Source of the DNA: Streptomyces piniterrae
GTDB lineage: Bacteria; Actinomycetota; Actinomycetes; Streptomycetales; Streptomycetaceae
Reading direction: 5' to 3'
Length of the DNA stretch: 64,000 nucleotides
NCBI RefSeq assembly: GCF_005048155.1
Contig: NZ_SUMB01000002.1
Span: forward strand, 372,001-436,000
The notes below the pieces were generated by a model. It was not told where the DNA came from and searched no databases. It worked only from the letters and a program-made list of their open reading frames with translations. A program made the translations under genes and the position numbers. Below are positions 24,282-34,053 of the stretch, in pieces; position 1 is the stretch's first letter, and every line of letters starts with the position of its first letter.

Positions 24282-26492
24282 CTAGGAATTCTCCGGCTCA
24301 TTCGACGAAGACGGAGACGGAGACGGAGACGGAGACGAAGAGACCGACGTCCGTTCCGCGCTGCTCCCCGCCGACGCGGTGGGGTCGGCGTTCGATGCCT
24401 GCTGCGACGTCTCGCGCGTGTGCTGGTAAGTCCACAAGTCCCGGAAGAGTCCTCGTTGTTTGACCAGTTCGGCGAAACCGCCGTGCTGGACGATGCGGCC
24501 CTTGTCCAGTACCAGGATGCGGTCCGCGCAGGCGACATTGGTAAGCCGGTGGGTGATCAGGACGACGGCCCGATTCGCGGCCAGCTCGCGCAGGCCGGCG
24601 AAGATACGGTGCTCGCCGAGCGGGTCGAGGGCGGACGTGGGCTCGTCCAGGACCAGGAGGCCCGCGGGCCGGTAAAACGCCCTCGTCAGCGCGATGCGCT
24701 GCCACTGGCCCCCGGAGAGTTCCTGACCACCCAACCAGTCCCTTGCCAGCACCGTGTCCAGCCCGGACCGCAGCTCGGTGACCACTTCGTCGGCGCCGGA
24801 CCGGGCACATGCGGCATGGATGTCGGCGTCACCACCTTCCGTGGGCTGGCCCAGGGTGATGTTGTCCCGGGCGGTGAGTGGCCAGCGCGCGTAGTCCTGG
24901 GGCACCAGGGCGACATGCGACCACATGGCGTGCGCATCGAGGTCGCCGGTCGGGACGCCGTCCCAGGTGACCGACCCGCTGGTGGGCAGGTACAGACCGC
25001 TCAGGAGCTTGCCCAAGGTGGTCTTCCCGCTGCCGTTGTAGCCGACCAGTGCGACGACCTCGCTACGCCGCAGGCTGAAGGAGACGCCCCGTAGAGCGTC
25101 GGCTGTCGCCTCCTCGTAGCGGAAGACGAGATCCTCCACGGCGATCTCCTCCGGCGGCTTGGGCACGGTGGTGCCGCGGGTCAGGCGATAGCCGCCGGCT
25201 TCCTGGAGGAATTCGGCCCAGTCGTCCATGTACAGGCCGGTGCGCATGATGCGGGCACCGCCGACGATCAGACCACGCAGCGCCGTACCGACCGCCTGGA
25301 GGGCGAAAACGGCGGTGCCGGCGTGGCCGACGCTCATGCGGCCGGTGGCCAGCAGCCACACCAACGCGGCCCACACGACCGCCGAGGCGATGCCTCCGCA
25401 GACCGCGCCGACCACGGACATCCGCGCCCCGGTGTCCGCCGCGCGCCGGTCGGCGCGGTTGATGCGTTCGGTGACGTGGCGGTAGCGGTCGATCAGGAAG
25501 TCGGCCATGGTGCAGGCGCGGATCTGGTCGGCCGCGTAACGGTCGGCCACATGCCAGCGCAGGATCGACAGCAGCCGGTAGTCGCCGCCGGCCCGCAGCC
25601 TCGCCAGGTAGCGCACGCGAGCGGCGCTGACCTGTGCCACTGCCTGAGGGAAGCTGGCCAGGGCCAGCAGCGGCAGCAGCGCCGGATGCAGTGCCGTAAG
25701 CACGCCGGCGCTGGCGATCAGGGAGGCGAGCGAGGCGATCAGGTCCTGTCCTTCGCTGACCAGACCCTGGGCGACCGAGGCACCGCGGTCCGCGGCCTCC
25801 TTGCGGTGGTTGAAGCCGGGTGCGTCGTACGCGGACAACTCAACTTCGGTGGCGGCCCTCAGCAGTTGACGCTCGGCCTCCCGGGACATCTGCGGACCCA
25901 GCCGGGAGGACAGCCAGGCCACGGTGATGCCTAACATGGCCCGCACCGCGGCCGCGCCGGCCAGCATGACCAGCGAGGGCCAGGCGGTCAGCAGACGGGC
26001 GTAGATGTCGCCGCTGGACAGGAGAGCAGCGATCGTCCCGCTGACCGCCAGGAGCCCCAGCGCCTGCATCGCGCCGGCTGCGGCCTGGCAGAGCAGCAGC
26101 CCCAGAGCGGCCCAGCGGTCGATGCTCCAGGCCAGGGCGATGGAACGGCGCACCAGTTGGGGCAGCCGCCGTGCCATGTCCACCAGCCGGATCCGACGCC
26201 CGGCCGCCTCCCGGCTACCGGTCTGGTCGACGAATTGCAGCTCCTCGCGACTGGTCTGCTCCTGACCGGCCTTCGTCTTACTGGTCTGGTCCCTACCGGT
26301 CTGGTCCCTACCGGTCTGGTCCCTACCGGTCTGCCGCTCCTCCCCGGTGCTCACCTCCTTACTCGTCTCGTCCCTGCTCGTTTCCACCCTGCTCGTCTCG
26401 TCCCTGGTCTGCCCCTCCCTGGTCTTCTCCTCGTCAAGGGACAGCTGTCGTTTGAGGCGTCGTCGGGCATTACGAAGTCGCGTCCATGACAC
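24282..26492 (-). CDS. ABC transporter, fused permease and ATPase, with repetitive charged N-terminus
   Basis: Half-transporter-type exporter (736 aa). The start is taken as GTG 26492 because GGAGAG precedes it by 9 bp; ATG 26177, after the repeats, is an alternative. The first ~100 residues are hydrophilic and repetitive (ETSRDETSK, then GRDQT repeated) from a CCTACCGGTCTGGTC repeat. The membrane domain (about 130-400) has five or six hydrophobic segments. The ATPase has Walker A LVGYNGSGKTTLGKLL, signature LSGGQWQRIALTRA, Walker B LLVLDEPTSALDP and H-loop LITHRL. A Ser-Pro tail ends the protein. Export of a lipid or natural product is likely; the substrate is unknown. Confidence 0.88.
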   Translation of the reverse strand: MSWTRLRNARRRLKRQLSLDEEKTREGQTRDETSRVETSRDETSKEVSTGEERQTGRDQTGRDQTGRDQTSKTKAGQEQTSREELQFVDQTGSREAAGRRIRLVDMARRLPQLVRRSIALAWSIDRWAALGLLLCQAAAGAMQALGLLAVSGTIAALLSSGDIYARLLTAWPSLVMLAGAAAVRAMLGITVAWLSSRLGPQMSREAERQLLRAATEVELSAYDAPGFNHRKEAADRGASVAQGLVSEGQDLIASLASLIASAGVLTALHPALLPLLALASFPQAVAQVSAARVRYLARLRAGGDYRLLSILRWHVADRYAADQIRACTMADFLIDRYRHVTERINRADRRAADTGARMSVVGAVCGGIASAVVWAALVWLLATGRMSVGHAGTAVFALQAVGTALRGLIVGGARIMRTGLYMDDWAEFLQEAGGYRLTRGTTVPKPPEEIAVEDLVFRYEEATADALRGVSFSLRRSEVVALVGYNGSGKTTLGKLLSGLYLPTSGSVTWDGVPTGDLDAHAMWSHVALVPQDYARWPLTARDNITLGQPTEGGDADIHAACARSGADEVVTELRSGLDTVLARDWLGGQELSGGQWQRIALTRAFYRPAGLLVLDEPTSALDPLGEHRIFAGLRELAANRAVVLITHRLTNVACADRILVLDKGRIVQHGGFAELVKQRGLFRDLWTYQHTRETSQQASNADPTASAGSSAERTSVSSSPSPSPSPSSSNEPENS
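26281..26335 (+). repeat. 15-bp CCTACCGGTCTGGTC tandem repeat in ABC transporter gene
   Basis: Three exact or near-exact in-frame copies encode the QTGRD repeat (minus strand) in the N-terminal extension. Confidence 0.8.
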
Positions 26493-28174
<1,682 letters not shown>

Positions 28175-28212
28175 ACGGGAAAAGTGTCGCCTCGAACGTG
28201 AAAGGGAGCCGG

Positions 28213-28992
28213 ATGGACCGGCACATACGCACGGTCGACGATGTGCTGAAGCTCATGGACGACCTGTTCGCCCCGGAGGCCGACCGGTGGACGACCGATG
28301 CGGCCACCTGGTGGGACCGCTTCTACACCGACCGCTCCAGGCCCGTGCCCTTCTTCGTGGCGAAGCCGGACGAGAGCCTGGCCTCGTACCTCGACCGACG
28401 TCTGATCACCCCGGGCCGGGCTCTCGACCTGGGGTGCGGTCCGGGCCGGAACGCGCTCTATCTGGCCTCCCTGGGGTTCCGGGTGGACGCCGTCGACCTC
28501 TCCCCGACGGCCGTCGACTGGGCCGAGGAGCGCGCCCGCGAGGCTGGAGCGGACATCCGGTTCCACCGCGGCGACGCCTTCAGCCTGGGCGTCGGCGCGG
28601 CCGAATTCCGCGGGCCCTACGACCTGATCTGCGACTCGGGCTGCTTCCACCACCTTCCACCGCACCGCCGCATCAGCTACCTCGCCCTACTCGACCGAGC
28701 CCTCGCCCCCGGCGGTCACCTCGCCCTCACCTGCTTCGCGGCCGGGGGAAGGGGCTCCGAACTTCCCGACGCGGATTTCTACCGCGAATCCGGCCTTCAT
28801 GGCGGACTCGCGTACACACCGGAGTCCCTACGCTGGATCTTCTCCGATCTCACGGAAGTGGAACTGCGCCGTATGCACGACGAGCCGGCCAATTCCCCGT
28901 ACTTCGGTGAGCCCTTCCTGTGGACGGGGCTGTTCCGCCGCGACGCCCAAGCGCTGGCCGGCGGAAGCCATCCGCAAAATACGGGGTGCTGA
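28213..28992 (+). CDS. Class I SAM-dependent methyltransferase
   Basis: ATG 28213 is preferred over GTG 28198 because AAAGGGAG lies about 8 bp before it. Motif I is ALDLGCGPGRNALYLASLGF (about residue 75), acidic end of beta2 VDAVDLS, and motif IV-like YDLICDSGCFHHLPPHRR. The architecture resembles TehB/thiopurine methyltransferase relatives (about 260 aa). It starts 38 bp after the EF-Tu stop on the same strand, so the two are probably cotranscribed. Whether it methylates a small molecule or a protein such as EF-Tu cannot be read from sequence. Confidence 0.88.
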   Translation: MDRHIRTVDDVLKLMDDLFAPEADRWTTDAATWWDRFYTDRSRPVPFFVAKPDESLASYLDRRLITPGRALDLGCGPGRNALYLASLGFRVDAVDLSPTAVDWAEERAREAGADIRFHRGDAFSLGVGAAEFRGPYDLICDSGCFHHLPPHRRISYLALLDRALAPGGHLALTCFAAGGRGSELPDADFYRESGLHGGLAYTPESLRWIFSDLTEVELRRMHDEPANSPYFGEPFLWTGLFRRDAQALAGGSHPQNTGC

Positions 28993-29032
28993 AGTACGCG
29001 AAGAGGTAGGGAAGTCGCCCGTCCCATAACGG

Positions 29033-29065
29033 CGCCCCCTCCCGAGCGAAACCCGGAAGGGGGCG
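29033..29065. terminator. Terminator after the EF-Tu/methyltransferase pair
   Basis: An imperfect GC hairpin, arms about GCCCCCTCCCG and CGGAAGGGGGC, loop GAGCGAAACC-like, lies 40 bp after the methyltransferase stop. Confidence 0.65.
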
Positions 29066-29098
29066 GGGGACAAGCACTCATCTCCGCAGTGAACCGGC

Positions 29099-29153
29099 GC
29101 TACTCCGGCGCTACTCCGGCGCTACTTCGGTGCCACTTCGGTGCTACTTCGGT
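29099..29153 (+). repeat. 12-bp direct repeats at the 3' end of the immunity gene
   Basis: Five imperfect units of the form GCTACTCCGGC/GCTACTTCGGT. They lie next to and slightly overlap the stop of the minus-strand gene. Confidence 0.7.
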
Positions 29154-29554
29154 TCGGGGATGAAGTGCGGGTCGATTCCGATCGTGCTCAGCCCCATCCG
29201 TACGCTCTTCACGAAGTTTCCGACTTCGGCCTCAAGCGTCTGCCGGTCGACGGGGCGGGTCCAGGAATCGGGTTCGAAGATGGAGCCCACGACCCACCCG
29301 TCCTGATGCTTGACGATGCGGACCAATCCGGGGTCGGCCGACATGGAGTCGAGTTCGAAATCGTCGGATTCGCCTGCCGTGTTGAGCCATGTGCTCAAGT
29401 GGAAGGCGAGTTCGGCCACGGGGAAGTCCGACTCGGAGAAGATCTCGTGGTCGTCGTCGGAGATGGTCAGGTCGGCCTCAAGGCTGAGGAGGAGTTCGGC
29501 CAGGGTGGGGCCGCTCGGTTCCTCGGCGTGGAGGTTCTTGTAGGTGATCTGCAC
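29144..29554 (-). CDS. Putative immunity protein for the adjacent polymorphic toxin
   Basis: Acidic 136-residue cytosolic protein (many D/E, e.g. TISDDDHEIFSESDFP) without signal or membrane segment. It begins 12 bp after the stop of the large toxin gene on the same strand, the standard position for the immunity gene of a polymorphic toxin. The fold is probably mixed alpha/beta (AELAFHLSTWLN, LVRIVKHQDGWVVGSIF). I do not recognise a named immunity family with confidence; the assignment rests on position, size and charge. Confidence 0.7.
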   Translation of the reverse strand: MQITYKNLHAEEPSGPTLAELLLSLEADLTISDDDHEIFSESDFPVAELAFHLSTWLNTAGESDDFELDSMSADPGLVRIVKHQDGWVVGSIFEPDSWTRPVDRQTLEAEVGNFVKSVRMGLSTIGIDPHFIPEPK

Positions 29555-29566
29555 GGTTACTCCTGG

Positions 29567-32500
29567 TCAGGGGTTGAAGGGAAGGGTGTTGAACACCCGG
29601 CCATCCCCGGTGACGATGATCCTGATGCCCTTCTGGCCCTTTGTCCCGATGGGGCGCCCGAGGTTGACCTCAACCTTGAACGTGTCTTCCAAGTTGTTCG
29701 GCTTGAAGACCGCGTCCTTGGACTTGAGTCCCTCGACGACCCATTCCTTGACCTGATCCTTGGACGTGGTGTCGAACTTGGCCCATTTGCCGCCCGCACT
29801 TGAGAGGTGCTTGTCCTTGACCGTCATCTTGGACAGGTCCTTGGCCGCATTGAACGCCGTTTCCGAGACCGATGCGAGCTTACCGACACGCGTCGCCTTG
29901 GCCAGCTCGTCGACGCCCTGGATGACCTTCCCGAACTTCTTGACCTTGCCGACGGGCGTGACGGAAACGGCGAAGGCGGCGCACCTTCCCACGGTCGGGT
30001 CCTTGATGCATTCCTCAAGGTCCGTGAGGCCACTGAAATCCTTCAGTACCTTGAGCTGCTGCTCGGGGTCGGCCTCGATCAGGTAGGCGCCGTCCAGCTG
30101 GAGACACCAACCGACACCCGGCCCCGGGGCACACGGAATGCCCTTCTTCTCCTTCGCCTTTTCCTTCTCCTCCTGGAGACGTCGCGCGTCCTCGGCCGCT
30201 TCGGCGGCTTCCGCGCGCCGCATTTCCTCGACCTCGCTCCAGGCGTTCGAGGCGGCCTTCTTGGCTTCCTTGGAATCCTTGCCGGCCTGCTTGGCGGAGC
30301 TGCGGGCCGCGTCCGCCGCGCTGTGCGCCTCCCTTGCGGAATCCCGCGCATATCCGGCGGAGAACTCCGCGCGGGCGGCGGACGCTTCGGCGTTGCCGGC
30401 GTCCCGGGCCGCGTCCGCCGCGGCGTTACGTGCGGTCACCGCGGACTTGGCGGCCCGCGCGGCGGACGCCTCGGCGCTCGTGGCCGACTGGTCGGCCTCC
30501 TCGGCGTACCCGCTGGCCCGGTCGGCGGACTTCCGGGCCTCGGCCGCGGCCTTGGCCGCATCCGCCTTCGCGTTGTTGGCCGTGGCCGCCGCCTTGGCCG
30601 CCTTCCAGGCGTTCGCCCTGGCCTTCGCGGCCGTCCCGGAGGCCTCGGCGATCAGCCGCCGCATCTGGGCGGTGTGCGTCTCGGCGAGCAGGTCCTTGCG
30701 GACGGCCATGTACTGACCGGCCTGGATGAAGGCGTGCAGCTGCTCGGGCGTTCCGGACAGGGCGATCTTGGCGGCCGCCTTGGCCTCCGGGCCGCCGACA
30801 CTGGTCAGCTGGACTGCGCGGACCCGCTCATCGGAAATCCGGGCCAGATACTGGCCGCTGTTGAGAAAAGCGGCGAGCTTCTTGGGCGAGCCGTCCTTGA
30901 GCGCGTCCTTGGCGGCTTCCTTGACGGCCGGTCCGCCGACGCTGTTCACCTGGACGGTGCGCAGACGGTACTGGGCGGCCGCGGCTTCGTACTGCCCGTT
31001 GGTCAGGAAGCCGCTGATCTGCCGGGCGTCGCCCTGGAGGGCCTTTTCGGCCGCCGCGCGGACGGTGTCGTAGGGGCTTTCGTAGGCGAGCTGCTCTACC
31101 TGCTGACGGATGTCGTCCTGCGCGGCCTGCTGCACGCCGGTACGGAGATAGTCCAGCATGGACGCGTCGGAGCCGGCCAGCGCCCTGGCGGCGGCCTCCT
31201 GGCTCCAGGGGCCACGGCTCTTCATCACCCGGATCGCCAGCTTGCGGCCCTTGAGCGCCACGGCCTTGACATCGACATCGGGCTTGCCGGCCTCGGTGGC
31301 CAGCCGTCCGGCCTCCGTGTCGAGTTCCCGGTCGTCCCGCAGAGTGTGACCCAGACCGACGGTGAAGTCGTCATCGGCCTTCTTCAGGTCCTTGGCCTGC
31401 TCGATCGCGGCGGACGTCCGCTGGGCGAGGTCCGTGGCCTCGGCCTCGCGGGCGATCTCGTACACCGACTTGGCGGCCTTGACCGCCCGGTCGGCAGCAT
31501 CGGCCGCGTTCTTCGCCGCGTCTGCCTGCCGGCCGGCTTCCGCGGCGGCGCCGGCCGCCTGCCCGGCGTGCGTGGCGGCCTTATCGGCGTCGTCCGCGGC
31601 GCGCTGCGCGTGGCGCGCCGCCGACCTGGCCGCATCACGCGCCTCGAAGGCCGCGTTGGCCGACTTGTCGGCGAGCGCCTGGGAGGCTCCGGCCGCGCGC
31701 CTGGCCTCGTTGGCGTGGCGGCGGGCCTGAGCTGCCGCGTTACGCGCCTCGCTGGAGTGCGCACCCGCGGCGGCGGCGAACCCGTCGGCCTGCTCGGCAG
31801 CGACGGCGGCCGCATCGGCGTTTCCGGCGGCACTCAGGGCCGCACTCGCCGCCTTCCCGGCCTCCTTGGACGCGTTGCCCGCCGACCCCGCCGCTTCCGC
31901 GGCGTCGTTGGCACCCTTGACCGCTTCCCGCGCCACCTGCGCGGCCTTCCTGGCGTCGGCCGCCTTGCCCGCGTCACCGGCGGCGGCAGTGGCCGCGTTA
32001 CGCGCCCGGGAGGCGGCATCGGCCGCGGCCGCCGCGGCGTTGGCCGCCTGGGCGGCGGCGGTGGCGGCGAGGCGGGCGGCGTGGTTGGCGGCGTTCGCGG
32101 CGCCGATGGCCTGCCGGGCCGCGGCGGCCGCACCGCGCGCCGCGTCCGCCGCGCGGCCGGCCGCGTTGGCGGCCCGCAGCGAGTCCTTCCCGGCCTCCTT
32201 GGTTTCCGTGGCCGCGTGACGCGCGGCCTCCTTGGCCAGCTCCGAGGCCGCCACCGCGCGCCCCGAGGCCGCGGTTGCCGCATCGGTCGACCGTTTGGCC
32301 AGCGCACCGGCCGCCTTCGCCTGCAAGGCCAACTGCGCGACCGTGGCCCGTTCTTGGTCCCGCGCGCGGGCCACGTTCTGGCCCACGTCCAGGAATTCCC
32401 GTATGTCGTCGGGAGAGCCCTTGAGCGCGACCTTCGCGGCCTCCTTGGTGGCCGGCCCGCCCACGCTCAGGATCTGCACGACCTGCACCCGCTCGTCCTG

Positions 32501-33115
32501 CTCCCGGGCGCCGTACTGCCCTTCGTCGAGGAACTTGCGGACGGCGTCCGGCGACTGCTTCAGCGCCGCCTTGCCCGCCTCCCGGACGGCCGGACCGCCG
32601 ACGCTGATGGCCTGGACGGTCTGGACCCGCTGGTCCTGCTCCAGCGGCTCCTTCCAGCCGTCCTTGAGGAACGCGCTCAGATCCTCCCGCTGAGGGCTCT
32701 TCAGCGCCTTCTTCGCGGCCTCGCGCACCGCGCTGCCGCCGATGGAGACCATCTGTACGGCCGCGATGCGGTTGTCGTGGTACTCGGCGAGGTCCTTCTC
32801 GCCGTCCAGGAAGCGGCGCACATCCGCGTCGCTCCCCAGAAGGGCGGCCTCCGCGGCGGCTTTGACGCCCGGCCCGCCCTGCTGCCACAGCTCCACGACG
32901 CGGCCGCGGTCGGTCTGCGGACTCCCGCGGTCGTTGCCGCTGCCGTCACCGCCGCCGCGGTCACTGCCGCTGGCGGCTCCCCGCTCGGCCGCGAAAGCGG
33001 GAGTCAATCCGGGCGCACTCGCCAGCACCGCCAGCGGGAGCAGGCTCACCGCCGCGGTACGTATCCCGCGCGACCATTTCCCTCTCGCTCCGTTCGAATG
33101 GACTCTTCGCCTCAC
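29567..33115 (-). CDS. Secreted ALF-repeat polymorphic toxin with C-terminal nuclease-like domain
   Basis: A protein of 1182 residues starting at GTG 33115, with AAGAGG 9 bp upstream. It has an N-terminal signal (SLLPLAVLAS to AFAAE). Several ALF-type repeats of ~45 residues (RVQTVQAISVGGPAVREAGKAALK, each ending in FLDEGQY-like) form two groups, about residues 60-260 and 640-800. Very long Ala-rich helical/coiled-coil stretches lie between and after them. The last ~90 residues break character (KHLSSAGGKWAKFDT, FKVEVNLGRPIGTKGQ, IRIIVTGDGRVFNTLPFNP). They look like a BECR-type RNase toxin as found at CdiA C-termini; the exact family is not certain. The likely immunity gene follows. Confidence 0.85.
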   Translation of the reverse strand: MRRRVHSNGARGKWSRGIRTAAVSLLPLAVLASAPGLTPAFAAERGAASGSDRGGGDGSGNDRGSPQTDRGRVVELWQQGGPGVKAAAEAALLGSDADVRRFLDGEKDLAEYHDNRIAAVQMVSIGGSAVREAAKKALKSPQREDLSAFLKDGWKEPLEQDQRVQTVQAISVGGPAVREAGKAALKQSPDAVRKFLDEGQYGAREQDERVQVVQILSVGGPATKEAAKVALKGSPDDIREFLDVGQNVARARDQERATVAQLALQAKAAGALAKRSTDAATAASGRAVAASELAKEAARHAATETKEAGKDSLRAANAAGRAADAARGAAAAARQAIGAANAANHAARLAATAAAQAANAAAAAADAASRARNAATAAAGDAGKAADARKAAQVAREAVKGANDAAEAAGSAGNASKEAGKAASAALSAAGNADAAAVAAEQADGFAAAAGAHSSEARNAAAQARRHANEARRAAGASQALADKSANAAFEARDAARSAARHAQRAADDADKAATHAGQAAGAAAEAGRQADAAKNAADAADRAVKAAKSVYEIAREAEATDLAQRTSAAIEQAKDLKKADDDFTVGLGHTLRDDRELDTEAGRLATEAGKPDVDVKAVALKGRKLAIRVMKSRGPWSQEAAARALAGSDASMLDYLRTGVQQAAQDDIRQQVEQLAYESPYDTVRAAAEKALQGDARQISGFLTNGQYEAAAAQYRLRTVQVNSVGGPAVKEAAKDALKDGSPKKLAAFLNSGQYLARISDERVRAVQLTSVGGPEAKAAAKIALSGTPEQLHAFIQAGQYMAVRKDLLAETHTAQMRRLIAEASGTAAKARANAWKAAKAAATANNAKADAAKAAAEARKSADRASGYAEEADQSATSAEASAARAAKSAVTARNAAADAARDAGNAEASAARAEFSAGYARDSAREAHSAADAARSSAKQAGKDSKEAKKAASNAWSEVEEMRRAEAAEAAEDARRLQEEKEKAKEKKGIPCAPGPGVGWCLQLDGAYLIEADPEQQLKVLKDFSGLTDLEECIKDPTVGRCAAFAVSVTPVGKVKKFGKVIQGVDELAKATRVGKLASVSETAFNAAKDLSKMTVKDKHLSSAGGKWAKFDTTSKDQVKEWVVEGLKSKDAVFKPNNLEDTFKVEVNLGRPIGTKGQKGIRIIVTGDGRVFNTLPFNP

Positions 33116-33472
33116 GAAGCAGACACCTCTTGCTAGTTGCTCGTTGGTTGTGGCCGGCTGCCAGCCGTGCGCAGCCGCCTTTCAGCGACGCGAGCATAAC
33201 TGCCGTATTTGGCATACGAGAAAAGGGAGTTGGGCATGCCCGGAGCGCCGCTCATAACCCTGAGGGGGTGGATGCACTTCCCCCCTCTGCCTTGTCAGAC
33301 CGGCCGTGCCACAAAGGGTTGCACGACACTTTGACGACGTAACTGATTCGTTATCGAAACAATCTTGATTAACTCGCCGACTTTTATGGGTGGTACGTTC
33401 GCTGCTGCCCATTCGGCCGATTCCCCTGCGGCTGCCAACGTTTCGCCGCAGTACACCCGGAAGGAATCTCTG

Positions 33473-34003
33473 GTGATACTCCGCGCGCGCAAGACGCTGA
33501 TAGCCGGCGTTATCGGCGCCGCCATCGCTGTTATGGGGGCCGCCACCCTCGCGGTTGCCCAGGACACCCCGCAACACACGAACAGCACTGGTCAGCAGGC
33601 CTCCGGTGGTAACCCGCCCCCTGCGGTGGAGGACTTCACATACCCGGATGCGGACCGGATCCTGAAGGAAACGGGCCTCAAACTCATCAAGGGGGACGGT
33701 CATATCCTCCTGGCCGACTGCGATGCCTCCCCGGACTTCGACGTCATGGCGGAGAAGGCGAACCACACCCCCGTCAACCACTGCTTCAAGGTCACCGGGA
33801 AGACGGGGCATCTCACCCTCGAAATCCCTAAGGTCAACAGTATTTGGGAGAACGCGGGCCACTCCGCCCGTGCCACTATCAGCACCGAGGGCAAGAGCAA
33901 GACCGTCACCCTCAAGAAGAACGACATCACGCCTCTTGGTCAGGGCGACCTGAGCACCGGCGGCAAGGAAGCCACCCTGCTCGAACTCCGCGTCACGGGC
34001 TGA
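33473..34003 (+). CDS. Secreted hypothetical protein (176 aa)
   Basis: The start is GTG 33473, with GGAAGGA about 9 bp upstream; the frame is open further up without a ribosome site. The signal peptide is RARKTLIAGVIGAAIAVMGAATLAVA. The mature part has two cysteines (LADCDASP, VNHCFKV) and a beta-rich C-terminal half (KTGHLTLEIPKV, SKTVTLKKNDIT). No family known to me. It is 50 bp upstream of the pseudoprotease gene, on the same strand, so probably part of a three-gene secretory operon. It is divergent from the toxin gene. Confidence 0.75.
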   Translation: MILRARKTLIAGVIGAAIAVMGAATLAVAQDTPQHTNSTGQQASGGNPPPAVEDFTYPDADRILKETGLKLIKGDGHILLADCDASPDFDVMAEKANHTPVNHCFKVTGKTGHLTLEIPKVNSIWENAGHSARATISTEGKSKTVTLKKNDITPLGQGDLSTGGKEATLLELRVTG

Positions 34004-34053
34004 TCCGGAAACCGCGCGGCGCATAGCTCCGACTCAATTCCAAGGAAAGAAAC

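Noticed and set aside
29807..33136. Very long open frame (over 1100 codons) on the plus strand opposite the toxin gene
   Set aside because: It is the antisense of an Ala-rich, high-GC gene, where stop codons are rare. The minus strand has the signal peptide, ALF repeats and toxin tip, and the plus translation is Gly/Arg/Leu noise.
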